A program made the position numbers and the translations under genes. The notes under the pieces are model-generated. The model was given only the letters and a program-made list of their open reading frames with translations. It did no database searches and was not told the DNA's origin. Of a stretch of DNA of 8,235 bases, positions 6,204 through 8,235 are shown in pieces. Where the stretch lies: contig JBCDMA010000184.1 of the NCBI GenBank assembly GCA_038744645.1, positions 1 to 8,235 of the forward strand, in the 5' to 3' direction. Position 1 is the first letter of the stretch. Every line of letters begins with the position of its first letter. This DNA is from Glaciecola sp038744645 (GTDB taxonomy: Bacteria > Pseudomonadota > Gammaproteobacteria > Enterobacterales > Alteromonadaceae).

Positions 6204-6248
6204 GGTGAGTCACTTGGCAATGGTGCTTCATATGCCAAGTGACTTACT
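6204..6248. repeat. Perfect 12-bp inverted repeat / stable hairpin
   Basis: Arms AGTCACTTGGCA (6208-6219) and TGCCAAGTGACT (6233-6244) are perfectly complementary around a 13-base loop. The stem can extend to 6204/6248 with two Watson-Crick and two wobble pairs. It lies about 70 bases after the peptidase stop. Neither side has a T-run, so it is not a classical intrinsic terminator. It could be a transcript 3'-end stabilising hairpin, a Rho-assisted end, a dispersed repeat unit or a protein-binding site. Confidence 0.6.
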
Positions 6249-6315
6249 GGTAGATATTAATAACAAACTTTCGAATGCTATTTGGTCGATTTTTTGCCCT
6301 TGAAATCAGTACTAC

Positions 6316-8235
6316 TCAGCCTAAGTTATCGTCGAGAAAGTCAAGTAACGTTTCATACACTTTCTTGCGAGCATTCTCGTCAACTACCCAATGGTCTGAA
6401 CGACTTAGGTTCAAGTATTTTGGTTTATTGCCCGCGTTTTCCAATGCGTCAATCATAGTTTCGGCATTTATCACCGGTACTCTGGCATCCTTTTCTCCAT
6501 GAATGATTAGGACTTTGGCGCTTATCTTATCCGCATGATAGACAGGTGAATTTGCATCGAGCGCTTCCTGGTCATCCCCCAGAACACGCTTCAAGTAGCT
6601 AAGTCCTCCATAGGCTACAGCAGTATCAGATTCGGTGAAAAAGTAACTCAAGTTGTATAATCCATTAAAACCAATAACGCAATTAAACATGCTTGGCTCA
6701 CGAATACTGGACATCATGGCGGCATAGCCACCGTAACTTGCGCCATAAACGCAGCCTTTGTCAGCATCCAGGGCAAACTGTTCTATCGCAGCATTGGTGC
6801 CTTCTAGAATGTCTTGAATCATTGCACCACCCCATTCTCGGTGCCCCATTTTTTTAAAATCCTTTCCATAGCCATCACTGCCTCGAAAGTTGATCTGCAC
6901 GACAGCATAGCCTCGGTTTGCTAGTAGCTTAACTTCGCTATCAAATTCTGCATAATCACGACTACCATGCGGACCACCGTGAATCATTGTCACAAATGGC
7001 ACCGGTTTATCTTCCTCTGCATTTTTTGGCAAGGTTACATAACCATTGACCAATTGATCGTCTGACGTTGTGAATGAAAAGTGCTTAGTCGCTGCCAAGT
7101 CCCTGGGGTCGAGCCATGACCGATTAGCCCATAAGAATGATGCGCTTTTTGACTCAGTATTAAACAAATAGTATTCACCGGGATTTACATCACTACTCAC
7201 ATGCAACAATACGTATTTTCCATCTCTGCTTTCACTTTGTATTAGTACTTTTTGCCCACCAAAACTGGCGGCTAACGTTTTGTGATATTTGGCGGTGCTG
7301 CTTTTAACTTTCGAGTAATAGTATTTATGCTTGTCTGGATAAGAAATACCTACTACCGGTTGTTGCAACTTGCGGTCCCAGAGATAGTATTCGAGATCTG
7401 CATCAGTAGGCTCGAAAAGTTTAGTTACCGCTTTGGTTGTTAGGTCAAATTCAAACATGGTTTTCAGATTTTTCTCACCTATATTTCCGGTGAGATAGAC
7501 TTTTTTCCCGTCGCTGCTGATTGCCGCTGGGATCATGTCTTTGCCCAAAACCTCTGACAGGTCTTTCCATTCATCTTTTTCATTCAATCGATAGGCGGCA
7601 CGACTAAGAAGTTGATCATCAGTGTAGCTAACAAAATTAATATCACCTGCATCGGACGCAAAAACGGTAGCGTAATTGTAAGGAATGGCATCGACTTTAC
7701 GTTTTCGACCAGAATATACATCAAGCAACTGGATCCGAGGCGCTCGTTGTTTGTTGTTGTACATTTTATTGCCTTTCTTTGTGAAAGGGTATTCAGCGAT
7801 TAAGATCCTCTTATCGTCGTCGGGTAGATAGCTGATAACTTCCGCAGATGCCATCGTGCTTTCTCGCTTCGAGATATTTGTCCCTGTCGTCCGCGAACCG
7901 GCTCGGTAGCCAAATAACATTCTGTTTTTTGAATTGTCATAGTTCATGGCGAACAATTCTCCAGTAGCAAAGAGTCGTTCAGATCTCACTCGTTTTTCGG
8001 CGAACTGGTATACAAGACGCTCGCTATTAATCCATTCCACTGAATGAACTTCATCTCCATTATTCGGTTTGACACCGCCAACTACCTGCATGGTTTCTGT
8101 ATTCAACACAACCATACTAACGAGGCCTTCTTGCCGAACCCTGGCAGCGATATGTTTGCCATCCGGAGACAGCTTCATATCTAGATAATCACCGCGTTTG
8201 GTGAAATGTTCTAACGGCAGAGTTTTAGCTTGTAA
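6316..8235 (-). CDS. S9 (prolyl oligopeptidase) family serine peptidase, N-terminus outside window
   Basis: This is an S9-type peptidase: an N-terminal beta-propeller followed by an alpha/beta-hydrolase domain that cleaves peptides, often after proline or alanine. The frame is open to the right edge. Nineteen residues precede the Met at 8178, including 'LPLEHFTKRGDYLDMKLSPD', the usual propeller entry of this family, so the real start and any signal peptide are outside. Counting from the Met at 8178, propeller blades run to about 370. The oxyanion segment HGGPHG is 400-405, the nucleophile Ser481 lies in 'YGASYGGYA', Asp564 in 'IHGEKDARVP', and His596 in 'SDHWV'; the triad is complete. Family members of this type (acylaminoacyl-peptidase/dipeptidyl-peptidase-like) are commonly periplasmic in marine Alteromonadales and often co-occur with TonB receptors. 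Exact specificity cannot be read from the sequence. It is transcribed toward the - cassette with a 373-base gap, so it is probably a separate unit. Confidence 0.92.
   Translation of the reverse strand, partial: LQAKTLPLEHFTKRGDYLDMKLSPDGKHIAARVRQEGLVSMVVLNTETMQVVGGVKPNNGDEVHSVEWINSERLVYQFAEKRVRSERLFATGELFAMNYDNSKNRMLFGYRAGSRTTGTNISKRESTMASAEVISYLPDDDKRILIAEYPFTKKGNKMYNNKQRAPRIQLLDVYSGRKRKVDAIPYNYATVFASDAGDINFVSYTDDQLLSRAAYRLNEKDEWKDLSEVLGKDMIPAAISSDGKKVYLTGNIGEKNLKTMFEFDLTTKAVTKLFEPTDADLEYYLWDRKLQQPVVGISYPDKHKYYYSKVKSSTAKYHKTLAASFGGQKVLIQSESRDGKYVLLHVSSDVNPGEYYLFNTESKSASFLWANRSWLDPRDLAATKHFSFTTSDDQLVNGYVTLPKNAEEDKPVPFVTMIHGGPHGSRDYAEFDSEVKLLANRGYAVVQINFRGSDGYGKDFKKMGHREWGGAMIQDILEGTNAAIEQFALDADKGCVYGASYGGYAAMMSSIREPSMFNCVIGFNGLYNLSYFFTESDTAVAYGGLSYLKRVLGDDQEALDANSPVYHADKISAKVLIIHGEKDARVPVINAETMIDALENAGNKPKYLNLSRSDHWVVDENARKKVYETLLDFLDDNLG

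Larger units (their letters stand above)
5943..6315. other. 373-base intergenic region between peptidase 3' end and - cassette
   Basis: No gene is supported here. It holds the promoter and leader of the receiver gene (about 5943-6080) and the region downstream of the peptidase gene (about 6200-6315). On the minus strand the leader contains two small hairpins. One has arms AATAC/GTATT (6003-6007 and 6012-6016) closed by a GAAA loop. The other has arms TGAAAC/GTTTCA (5984-5989 and 5997-6002) with a seven-base loop. An eight-T run at 6089-6096 is an A-tract on the transcribed side, upstream of the promoter. Between about 6100 and 6200 I see only AT-rich sequence without clear structure. Confidence 0.7.

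Noticed and set aside
8176..8178. ATG at 8178 as the start of the S9 peptidase
   Set aside because: The frame continues to the edge with conserved family sequence (LPLEHFTKRGDYLD), so the gene is truncated by the window.
1..8235. tRNA, rRNA, CRISPR array, IS element or phage attachment site
   Set aside because: No cloverleaf-like segment, regularly spaced repeats, transposase or integrase sequence, or flanking direct repeats were seen on either strand.

Overview
The window looks like chromosomal DNA of a marine-type gammaproteobacterium, most likely an Alteromonadales relative. This is inferred from the moderate base composition, a TonB-dependent receptor next to a secreted S9-type peptidase, and an abundance of c-di-GMP signalling. 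No marker gene fixes the taxon. There are no RNA genes, CRISPR arrays, insertion sequences or phage genes that I can support.

Layout: (1) 1-1166 (+) is the C-terminal half of a TonB-dependent outer-membrane receptor, cut by the left edge. (2) 1333-2661 (+) is a signalling cassette: a sigma-28-like (FliA) promoter, a single-domain response regulator, a CheC-type phosphatase, and the wreck of a third gene that was once a PAS-GGDEF-EAL protein. (3) 6065-2707 (-) is a second cassette in mirror image with the same gene order: sigma-28-like promoter, single-domain response regulator, CheC-type phosphatase, and an intact 719-residue PAS-PAS-GGDEF-EAL protein. (4) 5943-6315 is a 373-base intergenic stretch holding the second promoter, a palindrome over its -35 box, leader hairpins, and a perfect 12-bp inverted repeat near the peptidase end. 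(5) 6316-8235 (-) is an S9 prolyl-oligopeptidase-family serine peptidase, cut at its N-terminus by the right edge.

The core result is two convergent, tail-to-tail copies of one three-gene module: receiver, CheC, c-di-GMP synthase/phosphodiesterase. The first two genes of each copy overlap by four bases (ATGA). Both copies are preceded by sequences matching the TAAA-N15-GCCGATAA flagellar sigma-factor consensus, strong for the + copy and weaker for the - copy. The proposed logic, which is inference, is that the receiver is phosphorylated by a distant kinase, the CheC protein removes the phosphate, and the GGDEF-EAL protein translates the state into c-di-GMP level, all timed with flagellar gene expression. 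The two copies are diverged at protein level, so this is not a recent duplication. The + copy has lost its own c-di-GMP enzyme through a frameshift and an internal deletion of roughly 1.9 kb, while its receiver and CheC keep all key residues. The + pair may therefore now act through the enzyme of the - copy or through another target.
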